A DNA stretch of 37,075 nt from a virus. Where the stretch lies: positions 1 through 37,075 of the IMG/VR virus record IMGVR_UViG_3300042691_049757; one strand, 5' to 3'. Under the pieces are notes generated by a model, which ran no database searches, was not told the origin of the DNA, and saw nothing but the letters and a program-made list of their open reading frames with translations. Made by a program: the position numbers and the translations under genes. This document shows positions 8,660 to 16,583 of the stretch, one piece after another (the first letter of the stretch is position 1; each line of letters starts with the position of its first letter).

Positions 8660-9027
8660 ACGGCACCATCCGAGCGGGGCTGTGCTCCCTCCCGCTGCAC
8701 TTCGCCCACCCGACCGGCACCCGCCGCCTACCGGCGACTGCGATCGTCGACACCGGCTGCACGACCTCGGCGATCCGCCCCGGCATCGCGCAGGCCCTGG
8801 GGCTTCCGGTCGTGGGCGCCACGCAGGTCGCCGTCGCCGGCCGGCCGTCGCTCCGCTGCGAGCTGGTGAAGGCGCAGGTCATCCTGCCGTCGGGCGTGAC
8901 CTGGGTGCGCCGGTTGACCGTCGCCGCGATGGACCACGACATGCTGTTCGGCATGGACCTGCTCGCCGGCGGCGTGCTGACGGTGGACCTGGTCGCGGGC
9001 CGGTGGGAGTGGCGAACCCGCGAGTGA
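8656..9027 (+). CDS. Retropepsin-like aspartic protease
   Basis: A 123-residue protein from a GTG that overlaps the tape measure stop. It has the layout of a single-domain clan AA (retroviral-type) aspartic protease, which works as a homodimer: the catalytic ATAIVDTGCTTSAI block with D32-T33-G34, the following helix IRPGIAQALGLPV, a flap-like region around VAVAGRPSLRC, strand AQVILPSGVTW, and the closing hydrophobic-Gly motif MLFGMDLL at about 97-103. Length is typical of bacterial single-domain members. No signal peptide is visible, so it should act in the cytoplasm or in the virion. Its place between tape measure and distal tail suggests processing of a tail protein, which is inference. No other gene in the window resembles a protease for maturation. 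Confidence 0.8.
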   Translation: MNGTIRAGLCSLPLHFAHPTGTRRLPATAIVDTGCTTSAIRPGIAQALGLPVVGATQVAVAGRPSLRCELVKAQVILPSGVTWVRRLTVAAMDHDMLFGMDLLAGGVLTVDLVAGRWEWRTRE

Positions 9028-9057
9028 GCCGGCGCGCGGCCGCTCTGCTCGCGGGCC

Positions 9058-10083
9058 GTGTCGAACTCCTACGATTCGGTCCTCCTGCCGCCGGGTTACG
9101 CGTACGGCTTCGCCGGCGGCCCTGACTTCGAGACGCGGATCATCCCGACGGACGGGAGCGAGTTCCGCCTGCAGATGCGCGAGGACCCGATCTGGTCGTG
9201 GTCCGCGCTGCGGCGCAACTTCGGCGCCGACGCCGACGTCAGCTCGCTGATCGACTTCTTCCTGGCGCGCCGCGGTCCACTCTACGGGTTCCTGTTCCTC
9301 GACCCGCGCGACTTCTCGACGTTCGAGAACCACACCGGCGAGCCGACGCCGCTCGACCAGGTCATCGGGTTCGGCGACGGCGTCGCGACCCGGTTCCGGC
9401 TGCGCAAGCAGTACCGCGACCCGGGCGGCATGACCGCGCGCGACTTCCCGCGGCGCGTCGTCCCGATGCTGGGCACGGCCACCGAGTCTGTCGCGAAGGT
9501 GCTGAACGTCGACGCGGGCGCCGACATCTCGCCGCGCGTCTCGGTGGACGGCACGACCGACACGGGTGCCACGTGGCTGCCGCTGTCGCAGGAGGTCGTG
9601 CTGTCGTCGCCGCCGGCGATCGGCGCGCAGGTCACGTGGGGCGGCTACTTCGTCACCCCGGCTCGCTTCGACGTCGCCCCGGGTCAGGGCCTCGAGGCCA
9701 CGATCTCGGGCTTCCGGGCCGACGAGGCGCCGTTCCAGGTGCGCTCGCTGCCGTTCACCGACCCGGTGCCGCTGGTGCCGGGCGGCTCGCCGTACGGGCA
9801 CCGCCTGCGCGCGAGCCAGGCCAGCAACTTCGAACTGTCGGGCCGCGACGCGTTCCTGCACGAGGTCCAGGCCACGACCGCGATCTCGGGCTACCTCGAC
9901 GATCTCGACAGCTACCCGACCGGCGGGCCGCACCTGCTGCTGGTCAACACCGGTGGTTCGGCGACGATCACCGTGCGCGACATGTTCGGGTCGTCGGTCG
10001 GGACGGTGTCGGCGGGCAGCCGCGCGTGGCTGTTCGTGAAGGAGGACGGCGCGGGGAACCGCACGCCGCTGCTGCTGTCGTGA
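9058..10083 (+). CDS. Distal tail protein, DUF2460 (GTA gp12-like) with C-terminal extension
   Basis: A 341-residue protein starting at GTG. The first about 200 residues follow the DUF2460 pattern: AYGFAGGPDFETRIIPTDGSEFRLQMREDPIWSW is the typical GGP-F-T-I-x-x-x-x-G-E-R strand set, then the ALRRNFGA / SLIDFFLARRGPLYGFLFLDPRDF block. In gene transfer agents this protein forms the distal ring joining tube to hub. Family members are usually near 200-220 residues; here about 130 extra residues follow (SNFELSGRDAFLHEVQ, LLLVNTGGSATITVRDMFG, VSAGSRAWLFVKEDG), a beta domain that recurs in neighbouring virion genes. A 30-base gap separates it from the protease gene. Confidence 0.82.
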   Translation: MSNSYDSVLLPPGYAYGFAGGPDFETRIIPTDGSEFRLQMREDPIWSWSALRRNFGADADVSSLIDFFLARRGPLYGFLFLDPRDFSTFENHTGEPTPLDQVIGFGDGVATRFRLRKQYRDPGGMTARDFPRRVVPMLGTATESVAKVLNVDAGADISPRVSVDGTTDTGATWLPLSQEVVLSSPPAIGAQVTWGGYFVTPARFDVAPGQGLEATISGFRADEAPFQVRSLPFTDPVPLVPGGSPYGHRLRASQASNFELSGRDAFLHEVQATTAISGYLDDLDSYPTGGPHLLLVNTGGSATITVRDMFGSSVGTVSAGSRAWLFVKEDGAGNRTPLLLS

Positions 10084-11192
10084 CCAACCCGACGCGAGAG
10101 CAGGCGTTCTTCGGCGGCTGGCAGACGCGCTCGGTGGCCGGCGGCACGCTGCAGTGGGGCCCGCCGCACTGGCGCGTGCAGGAGATCCTGCCGTCGGTGC
10201 TGTCGACGCTGATGCTGCCCACCGCTGCGCGCGCGGGGCAGCGCGGCGTGCCGCTGTGGGTGCTGAACCGTGGCACCGCGCAGCTGCAGGTGCGTCGGCC
10301 GAGCGACAACGCCGTGGTGTGGACGCTCGCCGCCGGCTCCGCGGCGTGCTTCATGCTCGGCTCCGACTGGCTCGGCTGGTCGCTCGGCTCCGTGCAAGTC
10401 GGCAGCGTGTTCCCGGCGCTGCGGTACACCGTCGAGGTCTCGGCCAACACCGCGAACCTGAACCTGCTCGAGCGCGTGGTCGCGCAGGGCTACAGCGGCG
10501 CGCAGCCGGCGGTGGTGACGTGTCGCGTGCGAGCCGGCGCCGCCGTCGGGACCACGAACCGCCTTGAGCGCGCGTTGACGACGGGCAGCACGTTCGGCGG
10601 CGTGTCGTGGGCGGCGGGCTCGTTCGCGCTACTGGTCGTCGAGGCGAACGCGATGGTCGGCGGATGGGGCGGCGGCGGCGGTCGCGGCGGAGCGCCGGGG
10701 ACCGGGGCGGCGACCGGCCTCGACGGCGAGAACGGCGGCCAGGCGATCCGCGCCGAGATCCCGCTGCGCATCGACTGCCAGGGGCTGATCTTCGGTGGCG
10801 GAGGCGGTGGCGGCGGTGGTGGCTCGTCGACGACACAGCTGACGGTGGTGGGCGGTGGCGGCGGCGGCGCGCGCGGCGGCAACATGGCGACCGGCGGCGT
10901 GCTGCTCGGCTCACCAGCCGGCGGCGCGACCACGCCGGCGGGGACCGGCACGGGCGGCGGGCCGTTCGCGGTCGGCGCGGGCGGCCTCGGCACCGGTGGT
11001 GGCGGTAACGGAGGAACTGGCGGCCTGGCTGCCGGCAACGGCTTCGCGGGCGGGGTGTCGTCGACCGGCGCGGCCGGCGGCGCTGCAGGCCTCGCGGGTG
11101 CGGCGCTCAGCTACCTCGCCGCCGCGGGCGCGCCGACCATCCTCGCCGGCGGCAGCAACATCCTCGGCGCCACCGTCGCGGAGGCCACGTGA
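10080..11192 (+). CDS. Glycine-rich virion protein, adhesin-like
   Basis: A 370-residue protein (GTG start, GTGA overlap). Residues about 1-125 form a beta domain (PLWVLNRGTAQLQVRRPSDN, WTLAAGSAACFML). Residues about 140-200 form a second domain. From about 200 to 340 the chain is a series of polyglycine runs (GGWGGGGGRGGAPG, FGGGGGGGGGG, GGGGGGARGG, GGGGNGGTGG) separated by short strands such as IPLRIDCQGLI, ending in an Ala-rich tail. This arrangement is like the poly-Gly II layered domains of T-even gp38 adhesins and of glycine-rich phage fibre tips, where loops between glycine runs bind the host. The receptor-binding role is inferred. Its insertion between distal tail and hub genes is unusual. 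Confidence 0.6.
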   Translation: MTNPTREQAFFGGWQTRSVAGGTLQWGPPHWRVQEILPSVLSTLMLPTAARAGQRGVPLWVLNRGTAQLQVRRPSDNAVVWTLAAGSAACFMLGSDWLGWSLGSVQVGSVFPALRYTVEVSANTANLNLLERVVAQGYSGAQPAVVTCRVRAGAAVGTTNRLERALTTGSTFGGVSWAAGSFALLVVEANAMVGGWGGGGGRGGAPGTGAATGLDGENGGQAIRAEIPLRIDCQGLIFGGGGGGGGGGSSTTQLTVVGGGGGGARGGNMATGGVLLGSPAGGATTPAGTGTGGGPFAVGAGGLGTGGGGNGGTGGLAAGNGFAGGVSSTGAAGGAAGLAGAALSYLAAAGAPTILAGGSNILGATVAEAT

Positions 11193-12091
11193 CGCTCGTC
11201 GGCGACCACTTCCTGACGACGGCGCAGATCGAGTCGCTGCGGCCGCGCTGCACGTTCACCGACGCCAACGTGTGGAGCGTCGAGCGCACCGACGGGCAGG
11301 TGAAGCGCTTCGCCTCGCACGACAAGGTGATCCGCTTCCAGGGGCAGGACTACATGCCGCTCGGCCCGCAGGCGAGCGACATGGAGCACGCCGAAGCCGG
11401 CGGCGAGAGCGACTTCGAGATGGTGGGGTTCCTGCGCTCGGACACAATCCGCGCCAGCGACATCCACGCCGGCCGCTACGAAGGCTGCCGCGTCGTGCAC
11501 CACGTCGTCGACTGGATGCGGCCGTGGATCTGGCACCGTAGGCACGTCTGGTGGGTGCGCGAGATCAACGAGAGCGGCGGGCTGTTCCGCGCGCAGGTGC
11601 AGGGCGTCGAGCGCTTCCTCGTGATCCCGGCCGGGCGCCTCTACGAACGCGAGTGCGACAAGGTGCTCGGTTCTGGCGAGTGCGGCGCGCTGCCGCGGGC
11701 GCTGTTCGGCGCCACGGTCGAGGTCGTCGCGTCGGCCGGCGCCACGATCCTGGGGCTGCCGCACAAAAACATGGCGATGCGCTTCACGACGGGCTCGTGG
11801 ACGTGGTCGCCGGCGGTGCGCGATGGGCTGCTGGCGCAGGGCGAGGTGCGGTGGACCACCGGCCCGAACAAGGGCACGACGCAGCGCATCGGCGAGCACG
11901 TCGGGCGCGAGATCACGCTCGAGGAGGCGACGCCGTTCCCGATCAAGGCCGGCGACGTATGCGCGGTGTTCAGCGGCTGCGACGGCACGCGCAGCACGTG
12001 CGACGGCGACTACAGCAACGGCGACAACTTCGGCGGCCAGCCGTTCATGCCGTCGACCGAGGACACCTACAAGAAGCCCTCGGAGGTCTGA
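11189..12091 (+). CDS. Tail hub protein, DUF2163/Phage_BR0599 family (GTA gp13-like, gpL-like)
   Basis: A 300-residue protein whose ATG/TGA context overlaps the gene before it. N-terminal strands (CTFTDANVWSVERTDGQVKRF, RFQGQDYMPL) and the C-terminal block GCDGTRSTCDGDYSNGDNFGGQPFMPS are characteristic of the BR0599/gp13 hub family. Four cysteines, C156 and C165 (spacing 9) and C264 and C271 (spacing 7), are placed like the four cysteines that hold an iron-sulfur cluster in lambda gpL. The product should form the central hub under the distal ring, together with the NlpC/P60 protein and the tip protein encoded next. Family call is strong; the metal cluster is inference. Confidence 0.85.
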   Translation: MTLVGDHFLTTAQIESLRPRCTFTDANVWSVERTDGQVKRFASHDKVIRFQGQDYMPLGPQASDMEHAEAGGESDFEMVGFLRSDTIRASDIHAGRYEGCRVVHHVVDWMRPWIWHRRHVWWVREINESGGLFRAQVQGVERFLVIPAGRLYERECDKVLGSGECGALPRALFGATVEVVASAGATILGLPHKNMAMRFTTGSWTWSPAVRDGLLAQGEVRWTTGPNKGTTQRIGEHVGREITLEEATPFPIKAGDVCAVFSGCDGTRSTCDGDYSNGDNFGGQPFMPSTEDTYKKPSEV

Positions 12092-12525
12092 TGCCGCACG
12101 CACGCGAGTTCGCAGCGGCGGTCGAGAGCTTCGTCGGCGTGCGCTGGCGGCGCCACGGTCGGAACCCCGCCGCGGGGCTCGACTGCGGCGGCCTGCCGGT
12201 CGCGGGGCTCGCCGCCGTCGGCATCGAGGCGGCCGATTCGCGCGACTACGACGCCGGCATGCCGCCGGCGGAGTTCCTGTGGCGCATGTGCCGCGAGAAC
12301 GGCACCGAGCACCCGTGGAGCGACTGCGGCGAGGGGCGCCTCGGCCTGTGCTCGTGGGCGGGCAGCGCCGAACCGCGGCACCTGGTCGTGATGCTGGCGC
12401 GGCGGCGGATCGTGCACGTCGACGCATGCGTGCGCCGCGTCGTGGTCGTTCCGGCCGCGTGGCTCGACGGCAAACTCGTCGCCGTGTTCCGGCTCAGCGG
12501 GCTCGACTACGGGGAACCATGGTAG
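12091..12525 (+). CDS. NlpC/P60 peptidoglycan peptidase (GTA gp14-like, gpK-like)
   Basis: A 144-residue protein with a TGATG junction to the hub gene. The catalytic region reads VRWRRHGRNPAAGLDCGGL (Cys32 in D-C-G), and the His block is EPRHLVVMLARRRIVHVDACVRRVVVV (His97 as the likely catalytic His, a second His at 109). This is the order Cys then His of NlpC/P60 peptidases that cut peptide cross-links in peptidoglycan. In gene transfer agents and lambda the counterpart is in the tail tip and opens the cell wall during DNA entry. No separate endolysin is visible in the window. Confidence 0.85.
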   Translation: MPHAREFAAAVESFVGVRWRRHGRNPAAGLDCGGLPVAGLAAVGIEAADSRDYDAGMPPAEFLWRMCRENGTEHPWSDCGEGRLGLCSWAGSAEPRHLVVMLARRRIVHVDACVRRVVVVPAAWLDGKLVAVFRLSGLDYGEPW

Positions 12526-15500
12526 CCATCGCGTTTGCTGCTGCGGCTCCTGCGTTGGGGCTTGCCGGGGCCGGCATCTCGACCGCCGCGACGATCGCCG
12601 GCATCGGGCTCGGCCTGCTCGCCGCCTACATCGACCAGCAGGTCACCTACCCGCTGCTGTTCGGCAAGCGAAGTCAGAAGCCCGACTCGCTCGAAGGCTT
12701 CCAGATCAGCACCACCGATCCTGGCGCCCCTCGCTGGACGGTGTTCGGCACACGCGCTTGGGTGCCGTGCCACTACCTCTGGTCGCAGAACATCCGCGAG
12801 GAGGTCACGGGCGGCACGAATGGCAAAGGCGGTGGCGGTCGCCCGTTCGTGCAGACGGTGCGCGCCGACGTAGGGCTCGCGGCGTGCGACGGACCGATCA
12901 AGGAGATCGACACGCTGTACGGCGACGAGCGGCCGTTCTGGTCGAAGCAGTTCAACCGCGTCGTCTTGGAAGACCATCGCTGGACGATCTCCGCTGGCAC
13001 AGGACCCGAGGCGGGCCTGCTCGTGATCCAGGCGACCGACGCGGACGTCGCGGACTTCGCTGGGATCTTCCTGGGCGGTGACGCGCAGGAGATCGCCCAG
13101 CTGGAGAACGTGTTCCCTACTGCCGTAGGCGGGATCTACCGAACGGTCGCGGTGGCGGCACACAGTGGCACCGCTCGCGCCCGCATCACCCTGCGCCCGC
13201 TGCAAGGACAAGTTCCGGCGGCCGCCGTGGCAGGAAGCGTGTTCGAGCCATCGAGACTTCGGCGCATCGACCAAGGCGGCGCCCATGTGTGGAACGGGGC
13301 CAGCGCCGCAGGCAACCAGTTGCTGCTCGTCGGCCCGACCACGACTGCAGGCCCAGGAGGGCTGCCGCTGCAGGTCGAGCCGACGTTGCCTGTCGATGAT
13401 GGCACCAAAGAGCAAGTCCAGAAGCGCTGGCCGATCGGCGGCATCTTCCGGCTGCTGCAGTACCAGCCCGGCCGCTGGCGACTTGCGGGCGTCTTCGTGG
13501 AGACGGTCGGGCCTCCGCCCACCAGCAACATCCGTTGGAAGTGGGCCTTCGACCCGCTCGACAACCAGCCGCTCGTGTCCTCCGGTCCGACTGGCACGGC
13601 GTCGCTCCCTTGCATCGCCGTTCGCGACGATTCCGGAGGCTTCACCTTCTACGACAACGCGCAGGCGTGGACTGCATACCCCGGCTCCGACGTCCAGGAC
13701 CCCGACCCGACGCTCGCAGCGAGCCAGCCGAATCCGCCCGCGCACCGCGGCATCGCCCACATCTCGCTCGCGAACTGGAACCTCGGCCCGCACGGCAACA
13801 TCTTCCCGCGCACGACGGCGTTCGTGCGCGCGCGCAGTGGCGAAACGGTCGCCGCTGCGATCCAGCGCATCTGCACGCGCACGATGCCGGCGGAGAACGT
13901 GAACGTCTCGAGGTTGCGCACGAAGGTGTTGCTCGGCTACTCGATGCCGGCGGGCATGACCGGCATCCAGGCGCTGCAGCCGATCCTCGCCTTCAACCGC
14001 GTCGCCGTGCAGGACCGAGGCGGCGTGCTGACGTTCCTCGACGTGCGCGACCTGCCGGTGGTCTCCGTCGCCACGCGGCACCTGAACGCGCGCGCCGGCA
14101 ACGAGCCGTCGACGAACCGCGGGTTCGTCGCCAACCGCGTCGACAAGAGCGACGCGCCCGAGCGTGTGGTCGTGCGCTTCCTCGACCCGGCGGAAGGTGC
14201 CGACGAGGCGGAAGGCGACGGCGGCCGATCGCCTGGCAGCCCTGATCGCGGCGGCCGCGACACGCTGGCGGTGGACCTGCGCCCGCTCGTCGTCTGGCCG
14301 TACGAGGCGAAGCGCCGCGCGCGCGAGATGCGCCGCGAGATCCAGCTGGAGAGCTACCGCGGGCAGGTGTCGCTGCCGCCCGGCTACATGGACGTGCTCG
14401 CCGGGCACGTGCTGACGTACGTCTCGAACAACCACGAGGACGAGCGCCTGCCGGGCGGCGCCACGATCGCGTTCGACACGCGGCTGCGCGACATCTTGCC
14501 CGAGAGCGTGGCGCTGCAGGTGCGCTGGTCGAACGGCCAGGTCGCAACGCTGGTCGACGACGGCAACGGCAAGCTGCAGGGCTTCCCGGCCGGCATCTCG
14601 ACGTTCGTCAACACGGTCAACTACGCCACCGGGCGCGTCGAGCTGCTGTGCAACGTCGCGCTCGACAGCGACCACGAGCCGATCCTCGAGTACCGCTACG
14701 AGAAGCAGTGGCTGATGCGCGTGAACCGCGCCAAGTTCTCGGGCTACGACATGACGACGCTCTGCGACGTCGTCTCGACCACGCGCGACGATCCGCTGCC
14801 GCCCGTGCCGCGCGATCGCCGGCCTGGGCTCGGCGGGGCGCTGGGCGGCGTCGTGCCGATCTACCGATCGCATGTGCTCGATCTGCCGTCGCTGTTCCCG
14901 GGCACCCGCTCGGTGATGATCGGCGTCGTCGCGGCGCCGGAGCCTGGCGGCGCCTGGCGCGGTGCCATCGTCTACCAGTCGCCGAACGGCGTGGACCGCT
15001 GGTCGGCGATCGGGGCGCTGCAGGCGAAGTCGGTCATCGGCACGCTGGCGGTGAACAACCTGCCGACCACGCTCTCCGGGGCCCGCACGACGTCGATCGA
15101 CTGGACCACCGAGATGCAGGTCGAGCTGCCGGACGGCTCCGAACTCGCCAGCGTGACCACCGACGAGATCGGCTGGGGGGCGAACTGGCTTCTGGTCGGC
15201 GACGAGGTCATCGGCTTCCACGAGGCCGAGGCAGACGTCGGCGGCATCTGGAAGCTGCGCGGGCTGATCCGCGGCATGCGCTTCACCGACCTCGCGATGG
15301 ACACGCACCAGGTCGGCGAGCGGGTCGTGCTGCTGACCGCCATCGGCGCACTGCACGGGCTCTACCACGAGGCCGGCGGCGGGCTGGCTGCGGCGAACCG
15401 GACCTACCACTTCCGCATCGTCCCGGGCGGCGCGTCGATCGACCAGGTGTCGACCATCTCGACGATGATCCGCGGCAACTCGGCGCGGCCGGCGCGCCCG

Positions 15501-15905
15501 CTGCTCGAGGCCGGCATGCTCGAGCAGAAGCTCGGCGGCTACGTGTCGTGCAGCTGGGAGCGGCGGTCGCAGGATCAGACGACCGTGTTCGGGCCGTCGC
15601 CGCTGCTGCCGGGGGACTACGAGCGCTACGAGGTCGTCGCGTTCAACGTGGCGGTGGCGGCCGGCCTGATCGGGTCCATCGGGCTGGAGGCGGCCATCGA
15701 GGCGACCGCGACCCGCCGCTGGTTCGTGGGCGACCCCTCGATGGGCACGCCGCTGGTCGAGCGCCGCATCGAGTACGACGAGGTCGAGTGGCTGGCGCAC
15801 GGCTACATCCCGTTCGTGCTGCCGATCGGGTTCGTGGTCTACCAGATCGGCGCGGCCGGCCGGAGCCAGCGCAGCGACGTGCAGTTCCTCGTGCCGACGA
15901 TCTGA
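12519..15905 (+). CDS. Tail tip / baseplate hub protein (GTA gp15-like, lambda gpJ-like)
   Basis: A 1128-residue protein; ATG lies seven bases inside the end of the peptidase gene, with GGGGA upstream. The N-terminus is a hydrophobic Gly/Ala segment (IAFAAAAPALGLAGAGISTAATIAGIGLGLLAAY) followed by LLFGKRSQKPDSLEGFQI and the FGTRAWVPCHYLW block, the usual opening of Phage-tail_3/TIM-barrel tip proteins of this class. A middle region (VNVSRLRTKVLLGYSMPAG, AFNRVAVQDRGGVLTFLD) and later hub/fibronectin-like segments (IGWGANWLLVGDEVIGF, WKLRGLIRGMRFTD) match the usual order. It forms the tip that binds the host and leads the tail. It is the last of the conserved hub genes; fibres follow. Confidence 0.88.
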   Translation: MVAIAFAAAAPALGLAGAGISTAATIAGIGLGLLAAYIDQQVTYPLLFGKRSQKPDSLEGFQISTTDPGAPRWTVFGTRAWVPCHYLWSQNIREEVTGGTNGKGGGGRPFVQTVRADVGLAACDGPIKEIDTLYGDERPFWSKQFNRVVLEDHRWTISAGTGPEAGLLVIQATDADVADFAGIFLGGDAQEIAQLENVFPTAVGGIYRTVAVAAHSGTARARITLRPLQGQVPAAAVAGSVFEPSRLRRIDQGGAHVWNGASAAGNQLLLVGPTTTAGPGGLPLQVEPTLPVDDGTKEQVQKRWPIGGIFRLLQYQPGRWRLAGVFVETVGPPPTSNIRWKWAFDPLDNQPLVSSGPTGTASLPCIAVRDDSGGFTFYDNAQAWTAYPGSDVQDPDPTLAASQPNPPAHRGIAHISLANWNLGPHGNIFPRTTAFVRARSGETVAAAIQRICTRTMPAENVNVSRLRTKVLLGYSMPAGMTGIQALQPILAFNRVAVQDRGGVLTFLDVRDLPVVSVATRHLNARAGNEPSTNRGFVANRVDKSDAPERVVVRFLDPAEGADEAEGDGGRSPGSPDRGGRDTLAVDLRPLVVWPYEAKRRAREMRREIQLESYRGQVSLPPGYMDVLAGHVLTYVSNNHEDERLPGGATIAFDTRLRDILPESVALQVRWSNGQVATLVDDGNGKLQGFPAGISTFVNTVNYATGRVELLCNVALDSDHEPILEYRYEKQWLMRVNRAKFSGYDMTTLCDVVSTTRDDPLPPVPRDRRPGLGGALGGVVPIYRSHVLDLPSLFPGTRSVMIGVVAAPEPGGAWRGAIVYQSPNGVDRWSAIGALQAKSVIGTLAVNNLPTTLSGARTTSIDWTTEMQVELPDGSELASVTTDEIGWGANWLLVGDEVIGFHEAEADVGGIWKLRGLIRGMRFTDLAMDTHQVGERVVLLTAIGALHGLYHEAGGGLAAANRTYHFRIVPGGASIDQVSTISTMIRGNSARPARPLLEAGMLEQKLGGYVSCSWERRSQDQTTVFGPSPLLPGDYERYEVVAFNVAVAAGLIGSIGLEAAIEATATRRWFVGDPSMGTPLVERRIEYDEVEWLAHGYIPFVLPIGFVVYQIGAAGRSQRSDVQFLVPTI

Positions 15906-15948
15906 CGAGGGTTCGCCGATCGGTTTGCGCGCCCCCTACGAGGGCGGC

Positions 15949-16323
15949 ATGGCCGATCCCGTCCTGTCCATGCCGGAGCTTGGTGAAGGTGACCCGCTGG
16001 GTTACGTCCGCCAGAACAACTTCAACATGGTCCTGGCGCGGCTCGGCGTCGATCCGCGCATCACCAACAACACCCTGACCACGCCGCCGTCGACGCCCGG
16101 GTCCGTCGGCCGCTCGCAGGCGTGGATCCTCTCGGGCGCAGGTACTGGCCAGTGGGCCGGCCGGGCTGCCGGCACGATCGCCATCGCGCTGGCCACCGAC
16201 CCGGTGTCCGCGGCCGGCTGGTACTTCTACGTGCCGTGGACCGGCATGGAGGTCTACCTGCTCGCCGGCTCGCCGACCGGCTGGGTGCAGTGGAGCGGCT
16301 CGGCGTGGGTGGCGCGGCCGTGA
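15949..16323 (+). CDS. DUF2793-like tail fibre component
   Basis: A 124-residue protein; ATG at 15949 is preferred over an upstream TTG at 15925 because ACGAGGGCGG lies just before it. Residues 50-124 resemble the DUF2793 domain found on tail fibres: SQAWILSGAGTGQWAGRAAGTIAIA, then GWYFYVPWTGMEVYLLAG and the final W-x-W strand GWVQWSGSAWVARP. The N-terminal segment (LGEGDPLGYVRQNNFNMVLARLGV) may attach it to the tip. It overlaps the next gene by four bases. Confidence 0.65.
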   Translation: MADPVLSMPELGEGDPLGYVRQNNFNMVLARLGVDPRITNNTLTTPPSTPGSVGRSQAWILSGAGTGQWAGRAAGTIAIALATDPVSAAGWYFYVPWTGMEVYLLAGSPTGWVQWSGSAWVARP

Positions 16324-16583
16324 CCTCGATCCCCGAGAGCGTGGTCGCGGCGAAGGTCGTGCGCAACGACGGGCGCACGCCGTTCCTGCGGCCCCAGAAG
16401 GGCGTCGCGCCGGTCGACGGCGACGACTTCGTCACGCGCGCGTGGGCGATCGCGAACCTCGGCGGCGGCGGGTCTGGCAGCGGAAGCGGCAGCGGTGGCG
16501 GTGGGCTGCAATGGGCGGGCGCTTGGGAGAGCGCTCCCGCGGCTGGCGTGTTCGTCTCGTCGTTTCGGGGAGGTTGGGAGTGA
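16320..16583 (+). CDS. Small fibre linker protein with Gly/Ser tract
   Basis: An 87-residue protein from a GTG. The N-terminal half (VVAAKVVRNDGRTPFLRPQKGVAPVDGDDFVTRAWA) is a typical fibre attachment segment, followed by a Gly/Ser linker (GGGGSGSGSGSGGGG) and then LQWAGAWESAPAAG and FRGGWE, where it stops. The stop TGA overlaps the GTG of the next gene, and the sequence of a common fibre module runs on in that next frame. It may be the N-terminal part of what was once one longer fibre protein. Confidence 0.6.
   Translation: MTSIPESVVAAKVVRNDGRTPFLRPQKGVAPVDGDDFVTRAWAIANLGGGGSGSGSGSGGGGLQWAGAWESAPAAGVFVSSFRGGWE

Noticed and set aside
10660-11020. Polyglycine region as a non-coding low-complexity repeat
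   Set aside because: The frame continues without stops to a coupled downstream gene and glycine runs alternate with ordered strands.
12507-15800. 1097-codon minus-strand frame opposite the tip protein gene
   Set aside because: Composition is Arg/Asp/His/Val repeats expected from antisense GC-rich codons; the plus gene has clear family features.
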